64,000 nt of DNA, from the NCBI RefSeq assembly GCF_901709675.1, contig NC_051106.1:2924001-2988000 (forward strand), given 5' to 3'. The notes beneath the pieces are model-generated. The model did no database searches, was not told the DNA's origin, and saw only the letters and a program-made list of their open reading frames with translations. Within the stretch, counting starts at the first letter, position 1. The number at the start of each line of letters is the position of its first letter. Position numbers and translations under genes: made by a program. Of this stretch, positions 50,673-62,541 are shown in pieces. The stretch is from Syngnathus acus (taxonomy: Eukaryota > Chordata > Actinopteri > Syngnathiformes > Syngnathidae).

Positions 50673-52899
50673 AAAGCGCACTAGTTTATTTACCCATTAT
50701 ATCAATTAACAAGACTTCTGTCTGGGGAAGAAAAAGTGTTGAAAGGTAACACTTAAACATTTTAGTTGAGGAAAAATAGCATGCAACAAGAGATAATAAA
50801 TGAATACAAACCCTTGAAAGCGGACAAACTAATCCGTTCTGCTGGTACCTTCCTCACTTTGCTTTCTTAAAACCGTCTCGACCAGGCGCACTGGCTCGCA
50901 GAGTCTTCTCAAAGTTACCGCATCGGATCTAAACACATTTAATTCCTTTTACGTTTTTAGAAATAATCCTAACATGCGGGTTCGACCTCCTAGAGCGAGT
51001 CAACGAGCTAAAACGACGGCAAACCCAAGAATGCCTAGGAGGATTTCCGCTGGATGTGTCCACCAGAGAGCGGAGTTGAGTTGCCACTTTTAAAAAACAA
51101 AACAACGTGTTGCTTTTTGAGTCATCTTCTAATTCGCTGGTTGACGCAATGAACTTTTACATGACCACACCAGAGGTGACAAAAGTATAAGTCTAAAGAA
51201 GTAATACTAATTCGACAAAAAAGGCCCCAGAAAATATTGAAAGAAAAAAAATCTTTTAGAAAATCTGGCTTGTATTATTTGAAGGCCAAATACAGACTTT
51301 GACAAACAAATTAAAAAATTTAATTAAAAGAAAGAAAATTAATGTGACCTAAAAGCAACATAACATGGATTTTGCCAAATTATCCTTTATTTCACACGAG
51401 TTGTTTTTATTACATTTCACTTGTACCACTAACAAAGCAGAACTGTCATCTAAAGGGAACACAGGTCATTCTTGTTGTACAGACATTAAATCCAGTTAAT
51501 TTAACATTCATGAGGGGATGCAGAAATTGTCAATAATTTTTATTCCTGCCTTTCAGTGTACATGTCTGGCAGTAATCCGTCCTAAACAGAGGAGTGGCAT
51601 GTCAAAAAGTGGTTAGTGCATAAAGGTGTCTCCTTATCCTCCTCCCCGCAACTCTAATGATAGATTCTCTTTAATCTCTCTCTGCTGACCAAAATAATGT
51701 GTGAAACACACCCCATATTGATTCCCCACCCTAGAGAAAACATGAATGTGACTTTGCATCCAGTCTGACAAGGAGGACAAAATCTACGTGCATGTCGTAC
51801 AGATTCCCCTCAGCAGAGCCAACATTAGATTTTTTTCTTTGGAATATCCTATTGGGATGAATTTCAGGAGGTCAGTGATTGCCTTTCTAAATGAACTCTC
51901 AAGCTGTCATAAATAAGTCAAACAGGAAAGACCTGCTCTTCAGAAATGAAATGATGCCCCAAATGAATCATTGTCTAATCATACGCCTCTTTCAGTCAGC
52001 TCATGGGAGAAAGTTTCGAACAATCTCCGAGATCGACCCTGTGCTCTCCTTAAGGCACGGCACACATTCTCAACCACTCTCAATGCCTCGCCAATTTATA
52101 TCCATCTCTCTTTTTAACTGCATTTTTTGAGGGCGTGAACAAGGACACCACTGTCACACCCGTGCATAGAGAGACTAATGGTGGACATTGCAGGGAGAAA
52201 GGTACAGTTTGAGGGCACAGGGACTTTCTATATACGATGGGTAGGAATAGTAGATGCGGTCTAAACACCTCTTACATATGAGCTCATTTATAAATCGTCT
52301 ACCCAGCTTGCGTGCCACCGTCGCGTAATCTCATAACAACAACAAGGCGCTGCTACTTCATCACCCTGACCAAGCTTTGCTACTCAATTAGTGGCCGATT
52401 CTTAGAGGGCTATTAATTGAGTCACAAAGCCAACCTCTGACCTCCACATTGTCTTTAATTGATCGTTTTAGTTTGGGGCTTTGTTCAAGGACAGAACCTG
52501 CTCTCCTCACATTTATCATGAGACGGGAACGTTTTGGATACCGTCTGTGTATGAAGGACCGCTGCCATACCTCATTCCTTTTTTATATCGGAAAAACAGA
52601 CACAAGGGGATCTAAATTAATCACACTACATTTGATCGTTCTGATATCAGAACTGCTTAGTGCTGACACGGTATTTGACTACACTGCTGTTTTGAGATAA
52701 AGACAAATTATCGGAACTACAGGACTCTAGAGAACTCTGCCAACACAGGTTGAATCATTCCGATAACTCCACTTGCATGTCATCCGAGAGCACATGGGCC
52801 TCATTCACACAATGGGCCAGCATAGCTACAATCTTCGACATGCAACAGTGTGATTATCGAAAGACATCCTATGTTGGCCCACCGACCAATGCGCTTCTT
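50673..52899. other. Intergenic between the cytospin-like gene and the unknown small gene
   Basis: It includes the putative promoter side of the cytospin-like gene (50.85-51.06 kb, CpG-richer). I see no further gene and no classified repeat. It also covers the possible 3' flank of the small gene. Confidence 0.45.
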
Positions 52900-54027
52900 T
52901 TAAACAAACTTTTGCCCCACAAAGGAGGGAGGTGGGATCTCCTGGTAGGCTCCAGCCCTGCGAGTAGCATCCATCAAGGGCGCCCTGAAGACCACCGCGC
53001 CCATCATGCTGGCATCAGTGTGCGAGCCAACGCTCTGAAGCACACGTTTGGAAGGTCGGTGGTAGAGAGCCAACTGCCTGGAGCTGTACCCGCACATTCC
53101 GATCCCCACGGCTCCTAGAAGCATAGCCATGCCAGGCATGGTCTTCTCGGGCGGACGTACCACACACACATTGTGGTAGGCCTGGGTCTGACAGAAGAAG
53201 ACAAATCACTTGGTTGGATTGTGACAGCTTTAATGCGTCATGAAAAATCCTGCATTACATCATCATACAGTATCAGTATATATTTTTTTCCATTGTATGA
53301 GCCTCACCTCAGTCTAGTTCTCCCACAATGCCTGTGAGAATAGGAACCTATATGACTCTCTATTTTGCAACACGGGCAATTTCCTGTGCAGACCTTTTAC
53401 AATAATAAAGCAGAGCAAACAATAGAAACCTCATTTTCTAAAACACTTGTGTCACAGGCAGTTAAAAAGCCATTCCTGAAGCTCACTCAACCAATTCTCA
53501 TTGCCATTTACAACTCAATGGGCTGTCACAGGCTTACATTTCTTCATTGTTTGTGTCACCAGAAAGGTAATTATGTGACGTGAGCTAAAACAAAATATGT
53601 CCTATAATGACGGAAATGACTCTATGTGTGCATTTCATTCTATTTGCAGTTGAACCAGTTGAGTTACCAGGCAGATGAACCTGATGGCAGCAGCGTAAAG
53701 TTTAGTGAACTAAACTTGATGTATATTGTGTATGTGCCTATAAAATCACTACCTTGAAAGCAGCGATTACATCAGTCTTTTAGAACAACACCGCTGAGGA
53801 TCATTATAGAGCGAACAAGCATTATGCAACTATGGGATACAGTTTTAATATGTGGGAGGGGATTTTCTCATATTTGTTAACATGGTTCTAAATCAAAGGG
53901 AACGATCAACAACAGCGTATTTAAATACATCATATATAGTAGGTGTGATCTTTCATTTTGGTCAATTAAATCTTACCTGCAGTAATCTGATGTAGCCCGG
54001 AGTCAGTCTTGGGAATCTGAAAAACAT
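52900..54027 (-). CDS. Unidentified two-exon small protein, one predicted membrane segment
   Basis: I do not recognise this protein. Exon 1 (54027-53977) reads MFFRFPRLTPGYIRLLQ and stops at a good donor (CAG|GTAAGA). Exon 2 (53187-52900) starts after CTGTCAG, joins in phase 0, and runs 95 codons to TAA. The product is 112 residues: a basic-aromatic start, a hydrophobic Gly/Met-rich segment (MAMLLGAVGIGMCGY, about residues 37-51), then RPSKRV and a neutral tail ending PPPSFVGQKFV. Third codon positions in exon 2 are mostly G or C, unlike the AT-rich surroundings, which argues for real coding. The ATG has A at -3. The short Arg-rich start plus a membrane segment would fit a mitochondrial inner-membrane microprotein, but that is a guess. 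The antisense frame at 52750-53118 is taken as a shadow. Confidence 0.55.
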
Positions 54028-56059
54028 TTTGCCAGAGCTGTTGATGATTGCACAAAGACCTGGGTCTCTGTAGTCCCCCTTCCTGGACTCCCAGGAGGGG
54101 AAACCCGCTGACAGAGGGTCACGTTCAGCCTGTGTTCTGCTATGTGGCTTCAAGCAGATTTGTCTGCTCTGATAATGTCTCCTTTTATAACAGGCTTTAA
54201 CAGTTGGTGTTTCTAATTGGATTACAAGATTTGGTATACGAGGCACATGTAAGTAAACAGAACCAAACCGTTTTCTGCTGCAGGCATACAGCAGGTGCTA
54301 TCTTTTGAAGTTGGGGATATCTTGAAAATGTTTTACAAAGTTCTGTTGAAATTTGTTTAGCCGAGGCTTGGACTTGACTCAATCTATACGACCTGCCGCA
54401 AGACTTCAGACAGGAGTCTACTGTATAAATCATTTAAAAAAATAACCATTTTATTACCATTCTTCTTTTTTTTTTTAATATTTGAAAACATTTTACTGGT
54501 CTGAATTTGACACACAACAAATTCCCGAGTGCCCAAATTAAATCACACATACTCGTATCAACCAGTGCTAATCCAACGTGTAATCTACTGATACTCAGAT
54601 TTATAATTTAATGTATTACTGATTTTGACCACAAAACCTATTTATTGGGCTAAAGCTGCTTTAGCTCCAGGGAAGTAAAAATCCTGGAGCGGATCCTCCT
54701 ATTTTGGGGGCACTTTAGAATTTCTGTCCATTAGCAGTACCTTACCAAATGACCTCCCAGCTTTGAAACCATTAACAAGTCCCTTCCGTGTACTTACAGG
54801 CGGATCCCTTCTGTTTAATGTTTGTTTGATTCACTCTACAGGGCAAGATCTACCATAGCGCTCTAACCGAGACCAATTAGTGACACCGCCATTAGGCCTA
54901 ACCTGTTCACCAAGTCTTTTGTTAATGGTTTTGCAAACCATTCCAGCCTTGGGCAAGTCTACAGTCTTACCAAACATTTTTTACATTGCTTCTGCCGTTC
55001 TCATGCATGCTGTTATGGAAATTGATTCCTGAGTACAAGTGATGAGTTAACATCAGAAATATTTGTACGAGACCGTTTGAGGCCATCTGTGTGCCACATG
55101 AGTACCAGTTCATTTGTGAGAGCCAAAATTCTAGTTATGCGATCAAATCTTATATTAAGAGTTTGAAAAATGTTATTTTGGATTTACTTTGTCTATCAAT
55201 TATTAATAGTCAACCATGAAGGTTAATTATTTCATGAGTAAACCCACAAAATCAACAGGTGATCAAATAATTGCAGTATAGACATGAATAGACATATCGG
55301 TGCATTGCAACTCGTTTAATTCCGAAAAAGACAACAACTTTTACTCAACATGACACTTCCCGGGACATGATAATGCTGTCCTTTTCATGAACTCCTCCCC
55401 TGGCAACAAGCTTTGGGTAAAGGCACCAAAATAGAAAACAACTAGCGTCAGGCACCCCAGGGGGGCGACGGTGCTCTTAAGTCCAACATGCAATCAACAA
55501 GCTGTTTCTATATTAGTATAAAGTTAGACAATAGCAACAAGTGTTTGTGGAAGTTGTTTTTTTGCTCTCAATTATTCTTTGAGTGACACTGTATCAAAAA
55601 AGACTGTCATTTGAAATGTAATGTGTATAATTCACAATAAGGAGATCCAATTTGAAGCTGAAAATCACACAATTTTAAATTACAACAGTCCGTTGCAGAA
55701 CGTTGGGTTATTTGAGAAGCTATTTGGTTATTTGGCTACTTTTTAAATGTCATGACAGTAAACAAAAGCTGACTTCCTGTAGTGCTGACATTTGCCTTGC
55801 TGGTAATTGGGGGTGAGACAAGACAGGCAAGTGTTACCAATTTCCATTAATTTGAACAGAATACAAAAAAAAAAAAACATGAGGTAAAAAAAAAACAGAT
55901 CGATACAACTACAGCTTTCTAATTGGAGTGAACAAAATGTTTTGTTTTATTCTTGTAGAATGGAAAAATCCAGAAAAGCAAACATAGAAAAAATATTTAC
56001 AGACAGTGTCATAGAGTGACTCAGAGACAAATTTAATGTCTGAACATTTCGCTATGGAT
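54028..56059. other. Intergenic between the small gene and erich1; erich1 3' UTR
   Basis: On the minus strand the first part below 56060 should be the erich1 3' UTR: AATAAA (plus-strand tttatt) sits at 55946-55951, about 110 bp past the stop. I see nothing else. Confidence 0.5.
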
Positions 56060-59000
56060 CTAACAAATTTCTTCCTTACATGGTGTCGCAGCATGACTAA
56101 ACCTCTCGGAGACTTTTGTCTCATTGACTCCCTTCATGGGAAGAATGTCTGTTATCCAGTACTGGAACAATTGGGCCACCGCAGAGGTTTCCTCTGAAAC
56201 ATAAAAACAACAAAGTGTGGTACTTGAACATAATAAATCTCAAAGCAAATATTAAGTACTTGCATGGCAACATTAAACTGTCAGCAAGAATCCAAAGCCA
56301 ACATTGGGGGGGGGTAGGACCAGTCAAGTAGTTTATCGGAGGAACTACACGGCGTAGAGAAATACGCTGAAGTGGAAAGCTGCTCGGGATTTGCTATCAG
56401 AGCACGTCTCTGCAGAAACATGGATTATTGGATTGAAGTGGACTGAGTTAAAAAAGGCTATGTTCAGAATATCCGAACTCATGAATGTGATGTGAAGTCC
56501 AAAGCATTCCCTAAAAGATTCTTTATTTGTTTCGATGTGTCAATATAAAAAAAACTTTCACAAGCAAAAAAAGAAAAATTCAGAATTTCTTTTTCTGTGT
56601 TTGATTCATACGCTGCTTCTTTGATCAAATCTGCAGAGAGAGTTGCATTATGAAACACTGACATAAGAATGACTCATGCGTCGTGAAGACCGTGGGCATG
56701 TTTGAGCGCCTTTCATGCAGTTGTGGAGCTGGTGCACAGAGAGAGGGGGAAAAAAATACAGCAGGCTTGGCAACAGAATGGATTTTAAAATGCCGCATTT
56801 TGCCCATATGTATGGACAGATGTACTACTTTCAGAATCTCCTTGTTAGAGACACACACAAAAAAGCCGATCCCTAACAAGTCCCTATTATGAAACCATTT
56901 GCCCAATCACACGGATGGATGAAAATGTGCCTGCAGGCTTTGGATGCTTTGGCTGTTCACGAAACGTTAAATGCTAGGTTAACAGGTTGAAATGTGTGAG
57001 CTGCATGGTTACATTCAAGTGCATATTTTTGCATATCACAATACAGCGCCTGCCTTTGGTTATTATTATTTGTGTAGCTAGTTTTAAATTGAAGTCAAGG
57101 AAAATTTGTAGGCTTTTGAGGGCCATATAAAATGACATGGCGTGCTGGATCTGGTCCGTAGACCTTGAGTTTGACACCAACCACTAACCTGGGGGTATCA
57201 GGGTGTTGTTGGAGAGGTCCTGCAGTTCCTTTTCTAGTCGCTTTGTGTCCTTGTGTTGAGTACATAGCTTGAGATTATGAAGATGCTTCAAAAGAGAGAC
57301 AGGCCTGCTTCCATTGACGATGCTGCTCAAAAGATCCTCCAACACACCAGGCATGCGAGGAAGCTTCTCCGCACGCAACAACGCTGAAGAACCATAGGAC
57401 ACTCCATTAATTCATCTCGTACTATTTAATTCATACTTAATCGGTGTCAAATCCACACAGATCAGCACTCAATCTGATTTATAGATTTCCAGTGTGGTCC
57501 GGAGGAAGTCTACCACCTCAGCAGCTCTCATCCCATCCTCTTCTTCCTCATTTTTTGTTTGGAATGTGAATTCCAGAGCAGAAGCCCGAGGCATCAAACC
57601 CATTGAGAGCATCTTCTCTTTGTGCCGTTTCTTCTTCAGTTTCCTTTTCTTGTTCCGGCTAATGTGCACTCCTTCTTCATCTATCAGCGTCCCGTTTTGA
57701 ACGACACTAGTCACCATAGTTGGAGCAGTTCCATCTTTATCTCCATGAAGGTTTAGTCTCCTTTTTCTTCTTTTCCTTCGTCTTTTCAGTTCATTTGCTT
57801 CTTCATCTTGGTCAAGCTCTTCACTGCACTCCTGTATGTCTTGTTCTGCAGGGCATAGCCACATAGGGAGCAAATTGTTTAAGTGTTGGATCAAAAAGCA
57901 TCACAGTACCGCTTATCTCAAAATTACTTTGAATTACATTGATTGACATCGTCTTTTCATCTCATCGTACAAGTGTATTTCATGTGGTGGCCAGTGAAAT
58001 CACAGACAAATAATCTAAAATGAGCCGACAGCTGCTCTCCTGCCGGCCAGTTTTATCCTGTTCACTGAGATAAAACAAATAACGTCAGGTGGGGCCTAAC
58101 ATTAAGCGAGATGATAAGTACAGCGAGCTGTGAAATGAGCCAACAACACTGTAATTAAAATGTGATCATTCTAACAATTTGTGCAGGCAGAGACAAAAAA
58201 AAAAAACAGCATGCGACAAAACCATCACATTTGATGAAATAGGGCTTCATTTGTTTAATTTCTTCTACCCAACATCTAATCAGCAGGTTTAAAAGACCAT
58301 ATGCGCTGCGTTTAAGGTGCTGTTTGTCAGTTTTACAGAGTGAAGTAATTGAGGGGAACTCTACAACCAAGATCACCTGAAGGTCAATTTCTTTTGGAAA
58401 TCCAATTTATCTTTATGATGCAAATTACAAATTCACAATAATAGTAGATTATCGTTGCCTTACCAGATGGAACCTCCTCACTATTTATAGTCTCAAGCTG
58501 TTGTAGCGTCACACATTTCACTGAAGTGGCATCATAATCTTCAGGAGGAGGTAGAACCGTGTATATACGCCTACTTGGAACCACTGCTGAATTACCTAAA
58601 AGTTAAAATAACATGCATACACAGGATGCATTAGTGCATATTAATTAATAAAAAGTCAGAAAATATAATTAATCTTACTAGGCGTAATATCTCGATTAGA
58701 GGTTCTTTTCACATCCACTGGTATGCATGATGGGGAGGGTTCCTTCTCCAATTTAGGGGCTGAAGGGTAAAGCTTCTGCAGCACCTTGGACTGGAATACT
58801 ATATGGAATGCACACACACCATTGTTGGCTATATGGTAAATTGTTAATCATATACACAGTGCAGCTGATTAACATTTTTAGCAAAACATAAACAAAATAA
58901 GTTGCATTGGTACAATAGTGCGACAATGGTGAACTGCTGGTCCTGCAGTGATACACACTTCTTGTTTACCTACCTGCCTTACACTGTTGTCAACTTGTCA

Positions 59001-59271
59001 AAATTAATAATTTGAGTTTCTTGTGCGTGTGCCTTTCACTTAAATTTCCTGCAGTGATTGACTCAAAATCGGAACGCATCTGTCGATATTTTTCTAATTT
59101 TGGAAATATGCTTGAGACAGAGGAACACGTGCATTTGTTTACAACTTGAAGCTACAAACATGGCAAGCTAGCAACGTTAGCTAGCCACTTCATACAAACG
59201 AGTTATACTCTCAACGCGTGTAATTAATCATGACGACATATGCAAAACATACCTTCTTTCCTGTGTGTCAT
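56060..59271 (-). CDS. erich1: Glutamate-rich protein 1 (ERICH1)
   Basis: Exons: 59271-59253, 58798-58679, 58595-58464, 57845-57469, 57383-57189, 56193-56060, about 325 residues. The start MTHRKE|VFQSKVLQKLYPSAP matches the conserved ERICH1 N-terminus (human begins AHRKHVFVEKVLQRLFP). The middle has an acidic stretch and the basic run ELKRRRKRRKRRL, then NKKRKLKKKRHKEKMLSMGL. The end has VVDFLRTTLEIY and VAQLFQYWITDILP, like the human C-terminus. Function is poorly known; the Lys/Arg-rich blocks would suit a nuclear or nucleolar protein. Exon 4 ends at A|GTGCTG only if one base is restored just before it (GATTG for GATTTG), since 377 bp does not fit the phase and a TGA is met. All other junctions are in phase. 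Confidence 0.85.
57060..57178 (-). mobile_element. Non-autonomous hAT scrap, reverse
   Basis: A fragment with GGGCCATATAAAATGACATG and ending CCTTGAGTTTGACACC matches the terminal 100 bp or so of the CAGGGGTGTCAAACTC family on the minus strand. It lies in the erich1 intron adjoining the exon at 57189. Confidence 0.6.
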
Positions 59272-61543
59272 GTCAGCTGGACTGACTGGAGACGAAAACA
59301 CTAAATTGTTTGTTTTTGCAAAGTGGTGTCGAGAACATTGCTAGCTAACTTAGCTAGTTCTTGGTCAGGTTTATAACGATCAGCAATAGCCTTTGCACAT
59401 TACTCTCGTTTTGACACACTTGCAAATGAAAAAAAACACACACCATGCATTATAGTCAAGCAACCAAAACACTAGATTGTGAAAATAAAAAAAGATCGGC
59501 GAAACATGTGGATCGTCCCCTCCGATCACTCTAGCTAGCATCACAACTCGCAGAAGGACTAAGTGACAGGAAGCTGAGCCAGCACCGGAACTCCGATTAA
59601 ACATTCTAGCATTTATATGGTGGCATTCATATTGCAAAGCTCCGCTCACTCCTTACCACGGATCCATGCAGCAATCGTTTCTGCCACATACGTTCTATGA
59701 TTCGGAGTGTAAATCGAGTGCATACATATTACAAAATGTCAACAACTGCATTTTAGTGAGGCAACTCAGTAGAACATGTGATCCGAATCACTCTCTCGTC
59801 AAAATATATGGGGCAAGTCAAATTTGTTTGGTGAATGTAAACCACTGCACAATCAATTGCATTTGAATGACAGCACTGGATCATGATGCACCACAGCCCC
59901 ACTGGTGTTTGAATGTTGTAATAACATTAGTCGATCCAGCTGCAGGGCGGTAGTGAGGAAGGGGAGACTGAGGAGAAAACTCGAGTGCACCTCATGTCTC
60001 GGCATCATCTTGAAGCTGAGTTGGCTTTGACGTGCCTTCCGAACTTGCTTTGGGATTTCAACATGTGACGGACTCTGCAGAAGAAGGAACCACCTAGAAT
60101 GCCAGCTTTTAAGAAGGTAATTCCCTCCCCTTAAATATAATCCTGTACTGATAATGCTACAAAAATGTATACATATTACCTGCATGAAGTTTTTTTTAGC
60201 ACTATATCAGATACACATAAATAGAATTAAAATTCGTTATGTGCATGTATGTTTAGTGATCTAAATAGTCACTTCTACATAATTTAACCGTGAGAGAATC
60301 TCTAATGTCAATCATTTTGATCCCAGTGCAAAAAGCAGGTGTTAAGTTTGAAATTGTATGGGCATGCATTACCAGCTCTCACTTTTCTGCACATCAATTC
60401 ATGAGGAGGTGTGGGTGAGGAAAACCTGAGACTGAAAGAACCCTGCTGAGTCCAAGGTTAACTTCATTATATACTATATATATTTGCCGTGCACACCGTA
60501 GTTGCTGAGAGTGGGTGTGCTTCAATGACTGCAAGTCCTTGCCAGGACTGAATAAGAGCGTGTCACCAAAAAAAAAAGCTTTGAATGAATTGATGATTCG
60601 GCACCTCCGCACTTTTACATTTAGTAGTTTGCATTGTAGCTTGCAACATGGAATTCCCACTTGCATACTGATAAAGCAAGTTTTTGCTCACTTTCACTAG
60701 CAGTAGTAAGTAGCGGTTTGACATGTTCAAGTTTTGTTCTTGTATGTTTATGGTTTGTGTGAGCTCCAATGAATTTTCTGAGATGCAAGCTCAAAACTGC
60801 CAGTTTCAGCACCGCAAAAATACACCATGCACAGCGCAAGGGGTGACTTGCTTCTATCTTCACATCACCTGGCATAAGGTGCTGATGTGCTAAAAATAGG
60901 AGGACATTTTATTGCAATACTGTTTTATGTCAGTACACTTTTAGCTTTAGTGAGGTTACCTTTAACATTCTTATCTGCCTACATCGTAACGAGAAATACT
61001 CCACTATAAAATGTAATGATGTTTAGTTTTAAAGGGCAGTTAATTTTAGAGGTTCCAATGTGTTTTTGAGGTACATTTGGAAGAATGATGGGCCTGAAAA
61101 TGGAAGATGGGATTGTTTAGACTTTTTTTGTATGCATGGAATTGAATGATTATTTGTTGTGTCTTGAAAAAATTGTGACAAAATTGATTCACACAGACTT
61201 TCATGATGACATTTTTTGGGGAGTGGGGACAGTTGTACGAGAAACGTTTTAGGTTGTAGTTCAAATCAACAATGTCTTACCCTTCAAAGTAATCTCCCTA
61301 TGTGTGGTGTAACACATCACCATGCATGAAGATGAGCCCGACCGACTTCTACCTTTCCCATTCCGTGATGGAAATGTATTTTTTATACTAAAGCTAAATC
61401 AATCCTACAAGGCTTTTACATTACATAAAAGGAGCAAGACTTAATTAAAAACACAGACGTTCAATGAACAGAAGACAAAAATAGGGCACTGACACTCTTT
61501 TACTGGCCTAAGTAAGCACTTTGGAAGTGAGGGTGTGCACGCG

Positions 61544-61575
<32 letters not shown>

Positions 61576-62212
61576 CAAAACAAGCCTCATCACCCTCGCT
61601 TTTTCAAAATTGTCAGTCCGAGGCTTGCGTAGACCTTGCCTGTTTGACAATGACAAGATAAGGCTCTCACAATCTGTTCCAAGATGCAATGCAAAGCTGG
61701 AGTCCGCATGAATAAGTGTAACAATGCCATTTTGATCTACAGTGGAGAGGAGCTAGTCCTGAAACATTTAGTAAGCTCTTTTCTCAGCCTCTCTACCCTG
61801 CACAAATGTGTTTCTGCTGTTACACTACATGTCCTATTATACTCTACACCTTTGTTATTTTAAAAGGTTCTTTTATCTTATAATCAAATCATTTGATCAC
61901 AATTGAATGCCTGCAGCTGGAACTGACTAAAAAAAGTATCAATGTATTGATGAGTTGGACATTTGATCAATATGAAAGTATGTATTAGCATGTGTTTGTG
62001 CTTAATAGACCATGTGTGTGTATTTAAAGTTTTGTGATCAGCTTGCTACTGGGACTACACAGTTTGCACAACTTCACCCTTTGATATATATATATATTTT
62101 TTTTACGTCAAATTGGCTTACAGTAGCTGTTCTTTTTGTCCAATCACCCAGTCATCAACACTAGTTTTGACAAGACAAAGGTATGGCAGGAAGTCTCGTT
62201 GATTAGTTAGTT
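59272..62212. other. Upstream of erich1; intergenic
   Basis: The start should hold the erich1 promoter; I see no clear TATA box. I support no gene further on. A 110-aa minus-strand frame (59853-60185) has no recognisable domain. The stretch also contains a CA microsatellite, listed separately. Confidence 0.45.
61536..61577. repeat. (CA)n microsatellite
   Basis: A run of CA repeats has a few CG interruptions (GCACGCGCACACAC…ACACACGCACACAC). Confidence 0.9.
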
Positions 62213-62533
62213 TACAGGTGTCAAACTCAAGGCCCGGGGGCCAGATACGGCCCGCCACATCATTTGAAGTGGCCCGCGAAGACAAATTGTGCATCAAATT
62301 CGTGTGTCATTACTAGAATTGCAAATTGTCTTCACTTTTAATAATATCTTTTTTTTTTAAATATTTGACCAGTTTTTACTTGTCTGATTTGAAAACGAGT
62401 TGTTTGTTTTGTAGCTTTTACTGTATATAATATGAGGTGCTCATACATTTATTTGGGTTGACAGTCATAATGGCCCTCAAAAGAAACTATGACTACAATG
62501 CGGCCCGTGAAAAAAACGAGTTTGACACCCCTG
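62213..62533 (+). mobile_element. Non-autonomous hAT element, copy 5, perfect 8-bp target duplication
   Basis: It runs from TACAGGTGTCAAACTC to GAGTTTGACACCCCTG, flanked by identical AGTTAGTT at 62205-62212 and 62534-62541. Its interior (GGCCAGATACGGCCCGCC and CACTTTTAATAATATC) is close to copy 1. It is the best-preserved copy and the best template for defining the family ends. Confidence 0.93.
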
Positions 62534-62541
62534 AGTTAGTT

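Noticed and set aside
52750-53118. 122-aa plus-strand frame
   Set aside because: It is antisense to exon 2 of the small minus-strand gene, which has a spliced partner exon in phase; the plus frame has none.
59853-60185. 110-aa minus-strand frame upstream of erich1
   Set aside because: No recognisable domain and no splice support. A tiny plus-strand ATG exon at 60099 (MPAFKK|GT) on the other strand is equally unsupported.
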